39,978 nt of DNA from assembly GCF_024158715.1 (NCBI RefSeq), contig NZ_JAMZBC010000011.1, positions 1 to 39,978 of the forward strand, written 5' to 3'. The notes beneath the pieces are model-generated. The model did not search any database, was not told where the DNA came from, and was given only the letters and a program-made list of their open reading frames with translations. Source of the stretch: Halomonas sp. 707D7 (lineage in GTDB: Bacteria > Pseudomonadota > Gammaproteobacteria > Pseudomonadales > Halomonadaceae). Both the position numbers and the translations under genes were made by a program. Within the stretch, counting starts at the first letter, position 1. Every line of letters starts with the position of its first letter. This document shows, piece by piece, positions 8,516 to 16,604 of the stretch.

Positions 8516-9451
8516 TCAATAGCCGTCGTCGGGGTTCACCGTGGCGAGGGTCTCGCCGGCTTCGAAGGCATGGATGTAGGAGATCACCTGGTCGATGGCG
8601 TCCACCAGCGGTGTCGGGGCGGCCATGTGGGGGGTGATGATAACACGCGGGTGGCGCCACAGGGGGTGTGTCGCCGGCAGCGGCTCCTCGCTGAACACGT
8701 CGAGCAGCGCGCCGCGCAGGTGCCCCGGCGTCCGATCATCGCCCAGGGCGGCCAGCAGGGCGTCTTCGTCGATCAGGCTGCCGCGCCCCGGGTTGATGAC
8801 GCTGGCCCCCTTGGGCAGCCGGGCGAGGCGTTCGGCGTTCAGCAGGTGTTTCGTCGCGGCGGTGTCCGGCAGGATGGTCACCACGCTCTGTACCTGGCCG
8901 AGCAGCTCGTCGAGCCCTTCGTCGCCGTGCAGGCAGCGGATGCCCTTGATGTTTTTCGGCGAGCGGCTCCAGCCGAGGACTGGAAAGCCTGCCTGATCGA
9001 GGGCGGTGGCCACGAATTGGCCGATGGCGCCGAGACCCAGCACGCCCACCGGCCAGCGCGACTTCTCCACTACCGCGTGGGGGCGCCACTCGGCGCCTGC
9101 CTGCTGAGCCGCGTAGTGATCGAGGCTGCGGTAGAAATGCAGCACGCCGTAGAGCACGTAGTCGGCCATCAGCTCGCCCATGCCGGCATCGCGCAGCTTG
9201 ACGATCGGCACGTCCCGGGGACGCTCCGGCAAGGCGAGCAGGTGATCGACGCCGGCGCCCAGGTTGATGATGCCCTTGAGGCGTTGCTGCTCGGCCAGCA
9301 GGTGCCCCGGGGCCTTCCATACGGCGAGATAGTCGGCGCCCTGGCGCTCGCTCGCCGGGGCGTCGCTTCCGAGCACCGTGGCGCCCGGGAGCGCCTCGGA
9401 AAGGGCGGTCTGCCACTGCGCCGCCTGGTCGGTGTGTACCACTATCTTCAT
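8516..9451 (-). CDS. ghrA: D-isomer-specific 2-hydroxyacid dehydrogenase, GhrA type (glyoxylate/hydroxypyruvate reductase)
   Basis: A 311-residue cytosolic enzyme expected to reduce glyoxylate to glycolate and hydroxypyruvate to D-glycerate with NADPH. The Rossmann motif GLGAIG is at 139-144, followed by WSRSPKN at 161-167, where basic residues suit NADPH. Catalytic Arg223 is in NPGRGS, Glu near 256 in DVFSEEP, and His275 in ITPHMA. Start ATG 9451 has AGGAG 6 nt upstream. It stands alone and is divergent from the topoisomerase gene, with 117 bp between. The exact substrate among the GhrA relatives is inferred. Confidence 0.87.
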   Translation of the reverse strand: MKIVVHTDQAAQWQTALSEALPGATVLGSDAPASERQGADYLAVWKAPGHLLAEQQRLKGIINLGAGVDHLLALPERPRDVPIVKLRDAGMGELMADYVLYGVLHFYRSLDHYAAQQAGAEWRPHAVVEKSRWPVGVLGLGAIGQFVATALDQAGFPVLGWSRSPKNIKGIRCLHGDEGLDELLGQVQSVVTILPDTAATKHLLNAERLARLPKGASVINPGRGSLIDEDALLAALGDDRTPGHLRGALLDVFSEEPLPATHPLWRHPRVIITPHMAAPTPLVDAIDQVISYIHAFEAGETLATVNPDDGY

Positions 9452-9568
9452 GGAGGGCTCCTGTGGATCGCATGTTGCGGGTTACGGACTATCATGGGTT
9501 AAGTGGGCTAAAGGCTGCAAGGATGCCGCACGCGCCGGCCCGCTCATCCAGGGAAAAGGAGATCGATC

Positions 9569-10576
9569 ATGGCAACTCGCAAGGCCCCGGTGGTCACGCG
9601 CAAGCGAAGCGGCAAGGGCTTTACCTATCAAACCGAAGACGGCGAGACGCTCAAGGACAAGCAGTGGCGCGCCTGGATCACGTCGCTAGCGATTCCGCCG
9701 GCCTGGCGCGACGTCGAGATCACCCTCGACAAGCGCCACCACATCCATGCCACCGGGCGCGACGATGCCGGGCGCAAGCAGTACGTCTACAACCCCAAGT
9801 GGCGCGAAAAGCGCGAGGCGCTGAAGTTCGACCGCATGATCGACTTCGCCCAGCGGCTCACGCCGATGCGCCGGGTCACCGGCCAGCACCTGCTCCAGGA
9901 AGGCCTGCCGCGGGAAAAGGTGCTGGCCTGCATGGTGCGCCTGATCGACAGCGCCTACTTCCGACCGGGCAGCGAGCGCTACCGCGAGCAGAACGACTCC
10001 TATGGGCTGACCACCATGCGCTCGAAGCACCTGACCATCGACGGCGACGAGCTGATCTTCGACTACCGCGGCAAGAGTGGCCAGGACCAGCACCGGGTGG
10101 TCGAGGACGCACGGCTTGCAAGCGTGGTGGCACAGCTCGACGACACCCCGGGCTACGAGATCTTCAAGTACTTCGACGAGAACGGCCACAAGGTGCGCGT
10201 CGACAGCAACGATCTCAACGACTACATCCACGAGGTGATGGGCGAGCAGTTCAGCGCCAAGGACTTTCGCACCTGGGCGGGTACCTCGATCGCCGCCCTG
10301 GCGCTCGAGGAGCTGGGCGTCGACGAGGACGAGAAGATCAGCCAGAAGAACGTGCGCGAGGCCGTCGAGCGGGTGGCCAAGTCGCTCGGCAACACGCCGA
10401 GCATCGCCAAGGCGAGCTACATCGACCCGCGCGTGGTGGAGAGCTATCTCGACGGCCAGACGCTGGAGAATTTCCGCCAGCTGGTCGAGGTCGAGCTCGA
10501 CAAGGAGGACCTGACCGGCCCGGACGAGCGCGCCGTGCTCGAACTGCTCAAAAGCCGCCTGAAGCGCAAGGGCTGA
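9569..10576 (+). CDS. DNA topoisomerase IB (poxvirus/eukaryote-like)
   Basis: A 335-residue type IB topoisomerase, which relaxes supercoils through a 3'-phosphotyrosyl intermediate without ATP. The N-terminal domain contains IPPAWRDVEI and HHIHATGRDDAGRKQYVYNPKW. The catalytic domain shows TTMRSKHL (Arg151), KDFRTWAGT (Arg234) and the active-site tyrosine at about residue 284 in ASYIDPRVV. Start ATG 9569 has AGGAG 7 nt upstream. It is monocistronic, and a short GC hairpin with a T run follows. Bacterial TopIB is scattered among proteobacteria and is an addition to the usual TopA/gyrase set. Confidence 0.93.
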   Translation: MATRKAPVVTRKRSGKGFTYQTEDGETLKDKQWRAWITSLAIPPAWRDVEITLDKRHHIHATGRDDAGRKQYVYNPKWREKREALKFDRMIDFAQRLTPMRRVTGQHLLQEGLPREKVLACMVRLIDSAYFRPGSERYREQNDSYGLTTMRSKHLTIDGDELIFDYRGKSGQDQHRVVEDARLASVVAQLDDTPGYEIFKYFDENGHKVRVDSNDLNDYIHEVMGEQFSAKDFRTWAGTSIAALALEELGVDEDEKISQKNVREAVERVAKSLGNTPSIAKASYIDPRVVESYLDGQTLENFRQLVEVELDKEDLTGPDERAVLELLKSRLKRKG

Positions 10577-10586
10577 CGCCTTCTAT

Positions 10587-10603
10587 CCGCCGCGGCGGTT
10601 TTT
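10587..10603 (+). terminator. Possible terminator after topoisomerase IB
   Basis: The palindrome CCGCCGCGGCGG is followed directly by five Ts, 11 bp after the stop. The stem is only 4 bp once a loop is allowed, so termination may be weak and some read-through toward doeA is possible. Confidence 0.4.
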
Positions 10604-10613
10604 GATAAAGGCT

Positions 10614-10644
10614 TTGACCAACGGCCAAGGGTCGGTGCTAGTAT
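10614..10644 (+). promoter_or_regulatory. Candidate doeA promoter with extended -10
   Basis: TTGACC (10614-10619) is followed after 19 bp by TAGTAT (10639-10644), preceded by TG plus one base (extended -10). The spacer is longer than the optimal 17, but the extended -10 could compensate. The first ATG of doeA is 95 bp downstream, leaving a leader where regulation could act. Confidence 0.45.
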
Positions 10645-10738
10645 CGGCTCAAGACGGCAACGGCGGTGTTCGTGGAAACCTGCCACCGTACGGGCCCAGC
10701 AAGCTGGTTTCTAGTGATCCAAAAGGGCGAGTCGCTCG

Positions 10739-11938
10739 ATGAATGAGGTTTCCCTGCCTTTCACTCGCGAAGAGTATGCAAGCCGCCTCTGGAAAGTGCG
10801 GGCGGAGATGGCCGGTCGCGGCATCGACGTGCTGATCGTCAGCGACCCCTCCAACATGGCCTGGCTGACCGGCTACGATGGCTGGTCGTTCTACGTGCAT
10901 CAGTGCGTGCTGGTGGGGCTCGAGGGCGAGCCGGTCTGGTTCGGTCGACGCATGGATGCCAATGGGGCGCTGCGCACCTGCTGGATCGACCCGGAGAACA
11001 TCACCTACTACCCCGACTACTACGTCCAGAACCCGGACATGCACCCTATGGAGTACCTGGCCCAGTCGATCATGCCCCGGCGCGGCTGGCACACCGGGGT
11101 GGTGGGCATGGAGATGGACAACTACTACTTCTCCGCCAAGGCCTACCAGAGCCTTCTGCGCGAGCTGCCCCACGCCCGCTTCATGGACGCCAACGCCCTG
11201 GTCAACTGGTGCCGGGCGATCAAGTCGCCCCGGGAGATCGAGTACCTGCGCGTGGCGGGCAAGATCGTCGAAGGCATGCACTCGCGCATCCTCGAGGTGA
11301 TCGAGCCGGGCCTGCCCAAGAGCAAGCTGGTGTCCGAGATCTACCGGGTCGGCATCGAGGGGTTCGTCGATGACAACGGGCGCGTGTTCGGCGGCGACTA
11401 CCCGGCGATCGTGCCGATGCTGCCGACGGGAAAGGATGCCGCCGCGCCGCACCTGACCTGGGACGACACGCCGTTTCGCGAAGGCGAGGGCACGTTCTTC
11501 GAGATCGCCGGGGTGTTCAAGCGCTACCACGCGCCGCTGTCGCGCACGGTGTTTCTGGGCACGCCGCCGGTCGACTTCATCCGCGCCGAGTCCGCGCTTC
11601 TGGAAGGCATCGAGAACGGCCTCGCCGTGGCCAAGCCCGGCAACCGCACGGCGGACATCGCCATGGCGCTGGGCGCTGCGATGGACAAGTACGGCTTCGA
11701 TCGCGGCGGCGCCCGCTGCGGCTACTCCATCGGGCTCTCCTACCCGCCGGACTGGGGCGAGCGCACCATGAGCCTGCGCCCCTCGGACGAGACGATCCTT
11801 CAGCCCGGCATGGTGTTCCACTTCATGCCCGGGCTCTGGGTCGACGAGTGGGGCCTGGAGATCACCGAAAGCATTCTGATCACCGACGACGGCTGCGAGA
11901 CGCTGGCGGACTTCCCGCGCCAGCTGTTCGTCAAGTAA
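10739..11938 (+). CDS. doeA: Ectoine hydrolase (DoeA), M24/creatinase-like
   Basis: DoeA opens the ectoine ring to N-alpha-acetyl-L-2,4-diaminobutyrate, the first step of ectoine use as carbon and nitrogen source. The product is 399 residues with an N-terminal creatinase domain (GIDVLIVSDPSNMAWLTGYDG) and a C-terminal pita-bread fold. The dinuclear metal ligands of M24 peptidases are not kept: the usual Asp positions read FFEIAG (Glu255) and APLSRT, and the metal His motif reads CGYSIGL. His238 (APHLT), Glu255 and Glu377 (EITES) are retained, the trio that creatinase uses without metal. It is followed by doeB 17 bp downstream, then doeX. Confidence 0.95.
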   Translation: MNEVSLPFTREEYASRLWKVRAEMAGRGIDVLIVSDPSNMAWLTGYDGWSFYVHQCVLVGLEGEPVWFGRRMDANGALRTCWIDPENITYYPDYYVQNPDMHPMEYLAQSIMPRRGWHTGVVGMEMDNYYFSAKAYQSLLRELPHARFMDANALVNWCRAIKSPREIEYLRVAGKIVEGMHSRILEVIEPGLPKSKLVSEIYRVGIEGFVDDNGRVFGGDYPAIVPMLPTGKDAAAPHLTWDDTPFREGEGTFFEIAGVFKRYHAPLSRTVFLGTPPVDFIRAESALLEGIENGLAVAKPGNRTADIAMALGAAMDKYGFDRGGARCGYSIGLSYPPDWGERTMSLRPSDETILQPGMVFHFMPGLWVDEWGLEITESILITDDGCETLADFPRQLFVK

Positions 11939-11955
11939 CGACCGAAGGATTTGCC

Positions 11956-12972
11956 ATGACACTGCGACCGAGCCCGATCTCCGCCACCGTCGACTTCGAC
12001 GCCGACGGCGTCCAGCACGGCTTTCTGAAGCTGCCGATCTCCACCGACGTCTCCGCCTGGGGCGCGGTGATGATTCCCGTCACCGTGGTGAAGAACGGCC
12101 AAGGCCCCACCGCGCTTCTGACCGGCGGCAACCACGGCGACGAGTACGAGGGCATCACCGCGCTGTTGAAGCTCGCCAATGCCCTGACCGCCGAGGAGGT
12201 GACTGGCCGGGTGATCATCGTGCCCTGCATGAACACCCCGGCGGTGATGGCCGGCACGCGCACCTCGCCGCTGGACAAGGGCAACCTCAACCGCAGCTTC
12301 CCCGGCGACCCGGACGGCTCAGCCACCGCCCAGATCGCCGACTACTTCACCCGCGTGCTGGTGCCGATGAGCGATGTGGTGCTCGATCTGCACTCCGGCG
12401 GGCGCACGCTCGACATCCTGCCGTTTGCCGCCTCCCACGTGCTCGAGGACAAACAGCAGCAGCAGGCCGCCCTTGGCGGCGCCAAGGCCTTCGGCGCCCC
12501 TTACGCCATGGTGATGTTCGAGCTCGACGCCGAGCGGCTCTTCGATACCGCCTGCGAGCGCCAGGGCAAGGTGTTCGTCGCCACCGAGCTCGGCGGCGGC
12601 GGCACCTCGACGCCGCAAAGCATGGCGATCGCCGAGCAGGGCGTGCGCAATTTCCTGATTCATTACGGGCTGGTGGCGGGCGAGGTGACGATGCCGGAGG
12701 GCGGCCAGGTCTATCTCGACATGCCGGATGCCACCTGCTACGTGCAGAGCCGCCACCAGGGCGTTCTGGAGCTGACCGTAGCGCTGGGAGAGGCGGTGAA
12801 GAAGGGCCAGACCATCGCCTACGTCTTCGACATGTCGCGTACCGGCGCCGAGCCGGTGGCGTACAAGGCCGAGCGCGACGGTATCCTGATGGCGCGTCGC
12901 GCGCCGTCGCTGATCAACATGGGCGATACGCTCGCGGTGATCGCCGATGTCGTCGACCGGCTCGAGGCTTGA
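11956..12972 (+). CDS. doeB: N-alpha-acetyl-L-2,4-diaminobutyrate deacetylase (DoeB)
   Basis: DoeB removes the acetyl group from the DoeA product, giving L-2,4-diaminobutyrate. The 338-residue protein belongs to the succinylglutamate desuccinylase/aspartoacylase zinc-hydrolase family: His60 and Glu63 in GGNHGDEYEG and His146 in DLHSGG are the expected zinc ligands, and NLNRSFPG (110-117) is the substrate-binding stretch. Start ATG 11956 has AAGGA 6 nt upstream; the frame is open upstream but inside doeA. The stop is 6 bp before the GTG of doeX, so doeABX form one transcription unit. Confidence 0.95.
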   Translation: MTLRPSPISATVDFDADGVQHGFLKLPISTDVSAWGAVMIPVTVVKNGQGPTALLTGGNHGDEYEGITALLKLANALTAEEVTGRVIIVPCMNTPAVMAGTRTSPLDKGNLNRSFPGDPDGSATAQIADYFTRVLVPMSDVVLDLHSGGRTLDILPFAASHVLEDKQQQQAALGGAKAFGAPYAMVMFELDAERLFDTACERQGKVFVATELGGGGTSTPQSMAIAEQGVRNFLIHYGLVAGEVTMPEGGQVYLDMPDATCYVQSRHQGVLELTVALGEAVKKGQTIAYVFDMSRTGAEPVAYKAERDGILMARRAPSLINMGDTLAVIADVVDRLEA

Positions 12973-12978
12973 GGGCGC

Positions 12979-13455
12979 GTGCTGAAACTCGACCGCTTCG
13001 ACCTCAAGATCCTCGAGATCCTCTCCCGCGACGGGCGCATCACCAAGTCGCGCCTGGCCGAGGCGATCAATCTTTCGATCAGCCCCTGCTGGGAGCGGGT
13101 CAAGCGGCTCGAGAAGGCCGGCGTCATCCAGGGCTACAGCGCGCGCATCGACGCCCGGGTGCTGGTGCCGCGCACGCCGGTGTGGGTGCAGATCGAGCTC
13201 AAGGCGCACAATGCCGAGAGCTTTGCGCGCTTCGAGGCGCTGGTGATGGAAACCCCCGAGGTCACCGAGTGCGTGGCGGTCGGCGGCGGGGTGGACTATC
13301 TGGTCAAGTTCGAGGCGCGCTCGATCGACGGCTACCAGCGCCTCATGGACCGCTGGCTGGTCAGTGACGTCGGCATCGAGCGCTACTTCACCTATATCGT
13401 CACCAAGACGGTCAAGCAGAGCAGCGTCGATATCGAGGCGCTGGAGCATCGCTAG
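12979..13455 (+). CDS. doeX: Lrp/AsnC-family regulator of ectoine degradation (DoeX)
   Basis: A 158-residue Lrp/AsnC protein with an N-terminal winged helix-turn-helix (about 5-60: DLKILEILSRDGRITKSRLAEAINLS, split here by function as helix pairs) and a C-terminal RAM ligand-binding/oligomerisation domain (about 68-145). In H. elongata the DoeX homologue is encoded in the doeABX operon and binds DNA in that locus. Here the start is GTG at 12979, only 6 bp after doeB, with GAGG as ribosome-binding site. The stop TAG (13453-13455) overlaps the stop of the convergent diguanylate cyclase gene through a shared CTAG. Confidence 0.92.
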   Translation: MLKLDRFDLKILEILSRDGRITKSRLAEAINLSISPCWERVKRLEKAGVIQGYSARIDARVLVPRTPVWVQIELKAHNAESFARFEALVMETPEVTECVAVGGGVDYLVKFEARSIDGYQRLMDRWLVSDVGIERYFTYIVTKTVKQSSVDIEALEHR

Positions 13456-14663
13456 TCGTCGAACAGCCCAGGCTGGATGATCGACGAGGCGTCGTGGCGG
13501 CCTTCGCGAACCCGGTTGCGACCGGCGCGCTTGGCGGCGTAGAGCGCCCGGTCCGCTTCCAGGATCAGCGGCGTGAGCGCATCGCCTTGCTCGAGGAGGC
13601 CCACGCAGATGCCCACGCTGACCGTCACGCAGGCATGCTCCGACTCGCGGTGGGCGAGATCCAGCGCCGCCACCGTTGCCCGGATGCGCTCGCCGAGTGC
13701 GGCGCTCGACAGGGCGTCGAGCCCGTTGCCGGTGTGCAGCACCAGAAACTCCTCTCCCCCGTAGCGACAGGCCGTGTCCTGCGGACCGCAGGCGCTCTGG
13801 ATCGCCTGAGCGACCTGCTTCAGGCAGTGATCCCCGGCGTCGTGGCCGTAGGTGTCGTTGAAGGCCTTGAAGTGATCCACGTCGATCAGGACGAGCGCGA
13901 CGCGCTGGTCGCGCGCGCGGCGGCGCAGGGCGAGCGCCGCCGCGTGGCGGCTCAGGCCACGGCGGTTGGCAAGCCCCGTCAAGGGATCGATGTGGGAGAT
14001 CTTGTCGAGGTTCTCGTTGCGCTCGGCAAGCTCTGCGCGCAGGGTGTCGGTGTTGAGGTTCTGGAGATAGAGGCGCAGCGACTCCGTCGAGAAGCGGTAG
14101 TTCGCCATCAGCGTCAGCACTACGGTCGGTACGCCCACCACCAGATGGTTGATCACGTACTCCTTGTCGGCTCCCGGCAGGAACCAGATGGTGGTGTAGA
14201 GGCACAGGCAGACGACGATCGAGGCGTAGACGCTCTGTTCGAAGGGCGGCGCCAGCACGATGGTCAGGACCAGCTGGAAGACGAGCCCCGCGTAGAAGTA
14301 GTGCAGCACCCGAGGGTTGTCGGTCCCCAGCAGCACGATGCACCACACCAGGGTCGCGACGCTCACCACGCCAATGCTGGCGAACTCCTTGTGGCGTATC
14401 GGCACCGGGCGCTGATAGTAGAGCAACAGAAGCACCGCCAGCGGCCCTACCACGAAAAAGCGTATCAGAAGCGAGCGCAGCCCGATGTCCGGCAGCAGGT
14501 ACATGTCCACCGGAATATAGGAGAAATAGAAAAGCGCCAGCAGAAAGGTCACCAGGCGAAGGGTGGCAAGGCGCTGATCGTGGCGGTCACGATCGAAGCG
14601 CGCTTTCGCGGTGGTGTCGCCAATGCGCTGCGCGAGCAGGTCGAAATACGAAAGTCGGTACAC
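13452..14663 (-). CDS. Membrane-bound diguanylate cyclase (GGDEF)
   Basis: A 403-residue protein predicted to make cyclic di-GMP from two GTP at the inner membrane. About five or six hydrophobic segments span residues ~36-185 (for example 36-55, 64-82, 95-113, 122-138, 144-162, 172-187), followed by a short linker and a GGDEF domain from ~215. The signature is GGEEF at 302-306, with DPLTGLANRR at 226-235 and DVDHFKAFND at 261-270. The inhibitory I-site RxxD is lost: the position reads Gly293-Pro-Gln-Asp296. The start is GTG 14663 with AGGG upstream. It is convergent with doeX and divergent from doeC, an unusual place for a signalling gene. Confidence 0.9.
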   Translation of the reverse strand: MYRLSYFDLLAQRIGDTTAKARFDRDRHDQRLATLRLVTFLLALFYFSYIPVDMYLLPDIGLRSLLIRFFVVGPLAVLLLLYYQRPVPIRHKEFASIGVVSVATLVWCIVLLGTDNPRVLHYFYAGLVFQLVLTIVLAPPFEQSVYASIVVCLCLYTTIWFLPGADKEYVINHLVVGVPTVVLTLMANYRFSTESLRLYLQNLNTDTLRAELAERNENLDKISHIDPLTGLANRRGLSRHAAALALRRRARDQRVALVLIDVDHFKAFNDTYGHDAGDHCLKQVAQAIQSACGPQDTACRYGGEEFLVLHTGNGLDALSSAALGERIRATVAALDLAHRESEHACVTVSVGICVGLLEQGDALTPLILEADRALYAAKRAGRNRVREGRHDASSIIQPGLFDD

Positions 14664-15030
14664 GGGGGTTACCCTGGCTGGGCGTCCTTCGCCTTGACGT
14701 GATACCTGTTCCTTCAGGGTGTTTGCACGGCCAGGTTGCAGCGTCCGGCGGCCGGGGCGAATGAGCGCATGATAGTACTATTTCTGCAAGCGGTTCACTA
14801 AGCAAAGATTGGCGTTGCCGAAGTATTTTCAACGCAGTCGTCGATCCGGCGAGGTGCCCGTCAGACCGGCAACGAAAAAAACCTATCCAGGCGGTGACTT
14901 CGAAAAAAAATCACCACATTGGCGCAGGATTTTCGAAAACACTTCGGGTCGGCTCTTCGCTAAGCTGGCGGCATCGATTACCGGGCGCCCGGCAACGCCG
15001 TGACGTTCGCCGCGTGTACAGGAGTGAGCC
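14664..15030. promoter_or_regulatory. Intergenic region between diguanylate cyclase and doeC
   Basis: This 367-bp stretch has no convincing gene and must hold divergent promoters. Visible elements are the 10-bp palindrome TTTTCGAAAA (14930-14939), the inverted repeat GGTGA (14893-14897) with TCACC (14911-14915) separated by 13 bp containing an A8 run, and AT-rich stretches at 14775-14835 and 14870-14915. A perfectly spaced -35/-10 pair was not found. The palindromes are candidates for a regulator site, for example for DoeX; this is inference only. Confidence 0.5.
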
Positions 15031-16527
15031 ATGACCCTGCTATCCAATGCGCTTTCCAGACGTCTCGACGATCCGCGCCTCTTTCGCCAGTACGCCTACG
15101 TGAACGGGCAGTGGACCCACGGCGAGAGCGGGCGCGAAGAAGCCGTGCTCGACCCGGCCACCCAGGACACCATCGGCCATATCCCGCTTCTGGAAGCCCA
15201 TCAGATCACCGCGGCGGTGGATGCCGCCGAGGCGGCCTTCGCCCAGTGGCGCCTTTTGCGCGCCGACGAGCGCTGCGAGCGCCTGCTCGCCTGGTACGAC
15301 CTGATCCAGCATAACCGCGAGGATCTGGCGCGCATCATGACCCTCGAGCAGGGCAAGCCGCTGCCGGACGCCCGGGGCGAGGTGGAGTACGGCGCAAGCT
15401 TCGTGCGCTGGTTCGCCGAGGAGGGCAAGCGCACCTACGGCGACACCATCCCGAGCCACATTCCCAACGCGAGCCTCGGCACGCTCAAGGAACCGGTCGG
15501 GATCGCGGCGATGATCACGCCCTGGAACTTTCCGCTGGCGATGATCACCCGCAAGGCGGCAGCGGCACTCGCCGCCGGCTGCCCGGTGATCGTCAAGCCC
15601 GCCAACGAGACGCCGTTTTCCGCGCTGGCGCTGGCCGAACTCGCCGAGCGCGCGGGCATTCCGGCAGGCATCTTCAACGTGGTGCTGGGCGAGCCCGCCG
15701 AGGTGTCGAAGATTCTCTGCAGCGAGCCGCGCATCCGCGCGCTGTCCTTCACCGGCTCCACTCGCGTCGGGCGGCTTCTGATGGAGCAGAGCGCCGGGAC
15801 CGTCAAGCGCCTCTCGCTGGAGCTCGGCGGCAACGCTCCGTTCATCGTCGGCCCGGACATGGACCCGAAGGAAGCCGCGCTCGCTGCCGTGGCGGCGAAA
15901 TTCCAGACTGCCGGACAGGATTGCCTGGCGGCCAACCGGATCCTGGTGCACGAATCGATCGTTGAGGCCTTCGTCGCCGCGTTTGCCGAGCGCATGGCCG
16001 CGCTCACCGTGGGCAACGGCTTCGAGGGCGAGGTGGACCTGGGCCCCTTGATCCATCGCCAGGCGGTGGAGAAGGCCGCCGCCATCGTCGATGACGCGAT
16101 CTCCCGGGGCGCCACGCTGGTGGCCGGCGACCAGAGTCGCGCGCCGGGCCCGAACTTCTTCATGCCGGTGCTGCTCACCAACGTGACGCCGACGATGAAG
16201 GTCTGGCGCGAGGAGAACTTCGCCCCGGTCGCCGGCATTACCGCCTACTCGAGCGACGACGAGGTGATCGCCATGGCCAACGATACCGAGTATGGCCTGG
16301 CGGCGTATATCTACACCCACGACATTCGCCGCATCTGGAAACTGATGCGGGCGCTGGAGTACGGTATGGTCAGCGTCAACTCGGTCAAGATGACCGGCCC
16401 CCCGGTGCCCTTCGGCGGCGTCAAGCAGTCGGGCCTTGGCCGCGAGGGCGGGGCCACCGGCATCGACGAGTACCTGGAAACCAAGTATTACTGCCTGGGG
16501 GCGCTGGGCTCGGTGTCCGGCAGCTAG
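15031..16527 (+). CDS. doeC: Aspartate-semialdehyde dehydrogenase of ectoine catabolism (DoeC), ALDH superfamily
   Basis: DoeC oxidises L-aspartate 4-semialdehyde to aspartate, the last step of ectoine breakdown. The 498-residue NAD(P)-dependent aldehyde dehydrogenase has the oxyanion Asn166 in TPWNFP, the cofactor Lys189 in VIVKPANET, FTGSTRVG at 240-247, the general base Glu264 in LELGGN and the catalytic Cys298 in GQDC. By sequence alone it resembles succinate-semialdehyde dehydrogenases; the role is assigned from the doe context. Start ATG 15031 has AGGAG 6 nt upstream. doeD follows after 77 bp containing a strong hairpin. Confidence 0.9.
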   Translation: MTLLSNALSRRLDDPRLFRQYAYVNGQWTHGESGREEAVLDPATQDTIGHIPLLEAHQITAAVDAAEAAFAQWRLLRADERCERLLAWYDLIQHNREDLARIMTLEQGKPLPDARGEVEYGASFVRWFAEEGKRTYGDTIPSHIPNASLGTLKEPVGIAAMITPWNFPLAMITRKAAAALAAGCPVIVKPANETPFSALALAELAERAGIPAGIFNVVLGEPAEVSKILCSEPRIRALSFTGSTRVGRLLMEQSAGTVKRLSLELGGNAPFIVGPDMDPKEAALAAVAAKFQTAGQDCLAANRILVHESIVEAFVAAFAERMAALTVGNGFEGEVDLGPLIHRQAVEKAAAIVDDAISRGATLVAGDQSRAPGPNFFMPVLLTNVTPTMKVWREENFAPVAGITAYSSDDEVIAMANDTEYGLAAYIYTHDIRRIWKLMRALEYGMVSVNSVKMTGPPVPFGGVKQSGLGREGGATGIDEYLETKYYCLGALGSVSGS

Positions 16528-16560
16528 GCAAGCAATGACCTATTAACGATGACAGGAAAT

Positions 16561-16584
16561 GCCCCGCCCGACGGCGGGCGGGGC
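16561..16584 (+). repeat. Perfect 10-bp GC hairpin in the doeC-doeD gap
   Basis: GCCCCGCCCG and its exact reverse complement are separated by a 4-nt ACGG loop. No T run follows on either strand, so it is not a classical intrinsic terminator. It lies 20 bp before the doeD ATG and could stabilise the upstream doeC message, damp read-through, or act at the doeD leader. Confidence 0.75.
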
Positions 16585-16604
16585 GCTCGAACAGAAGGCA
16601 GCGT

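Noticed and set aside
14919-14935. Sigma54-like TTGGCGCAGGATTTTCG upstream of doeC
   Set aside because: The -24 GG is present, but the -12 GC is missing (TTTCG), and no enhancer-binding regulator is nearby.
14809-15003. Possible 64-residue plus-strand ORF in the doeC upstream region
   Set aside because: It has no Shine-Dalgarno, a TTG start, no recognisable motif, and lies in AT-rich presumed promoter DNA.
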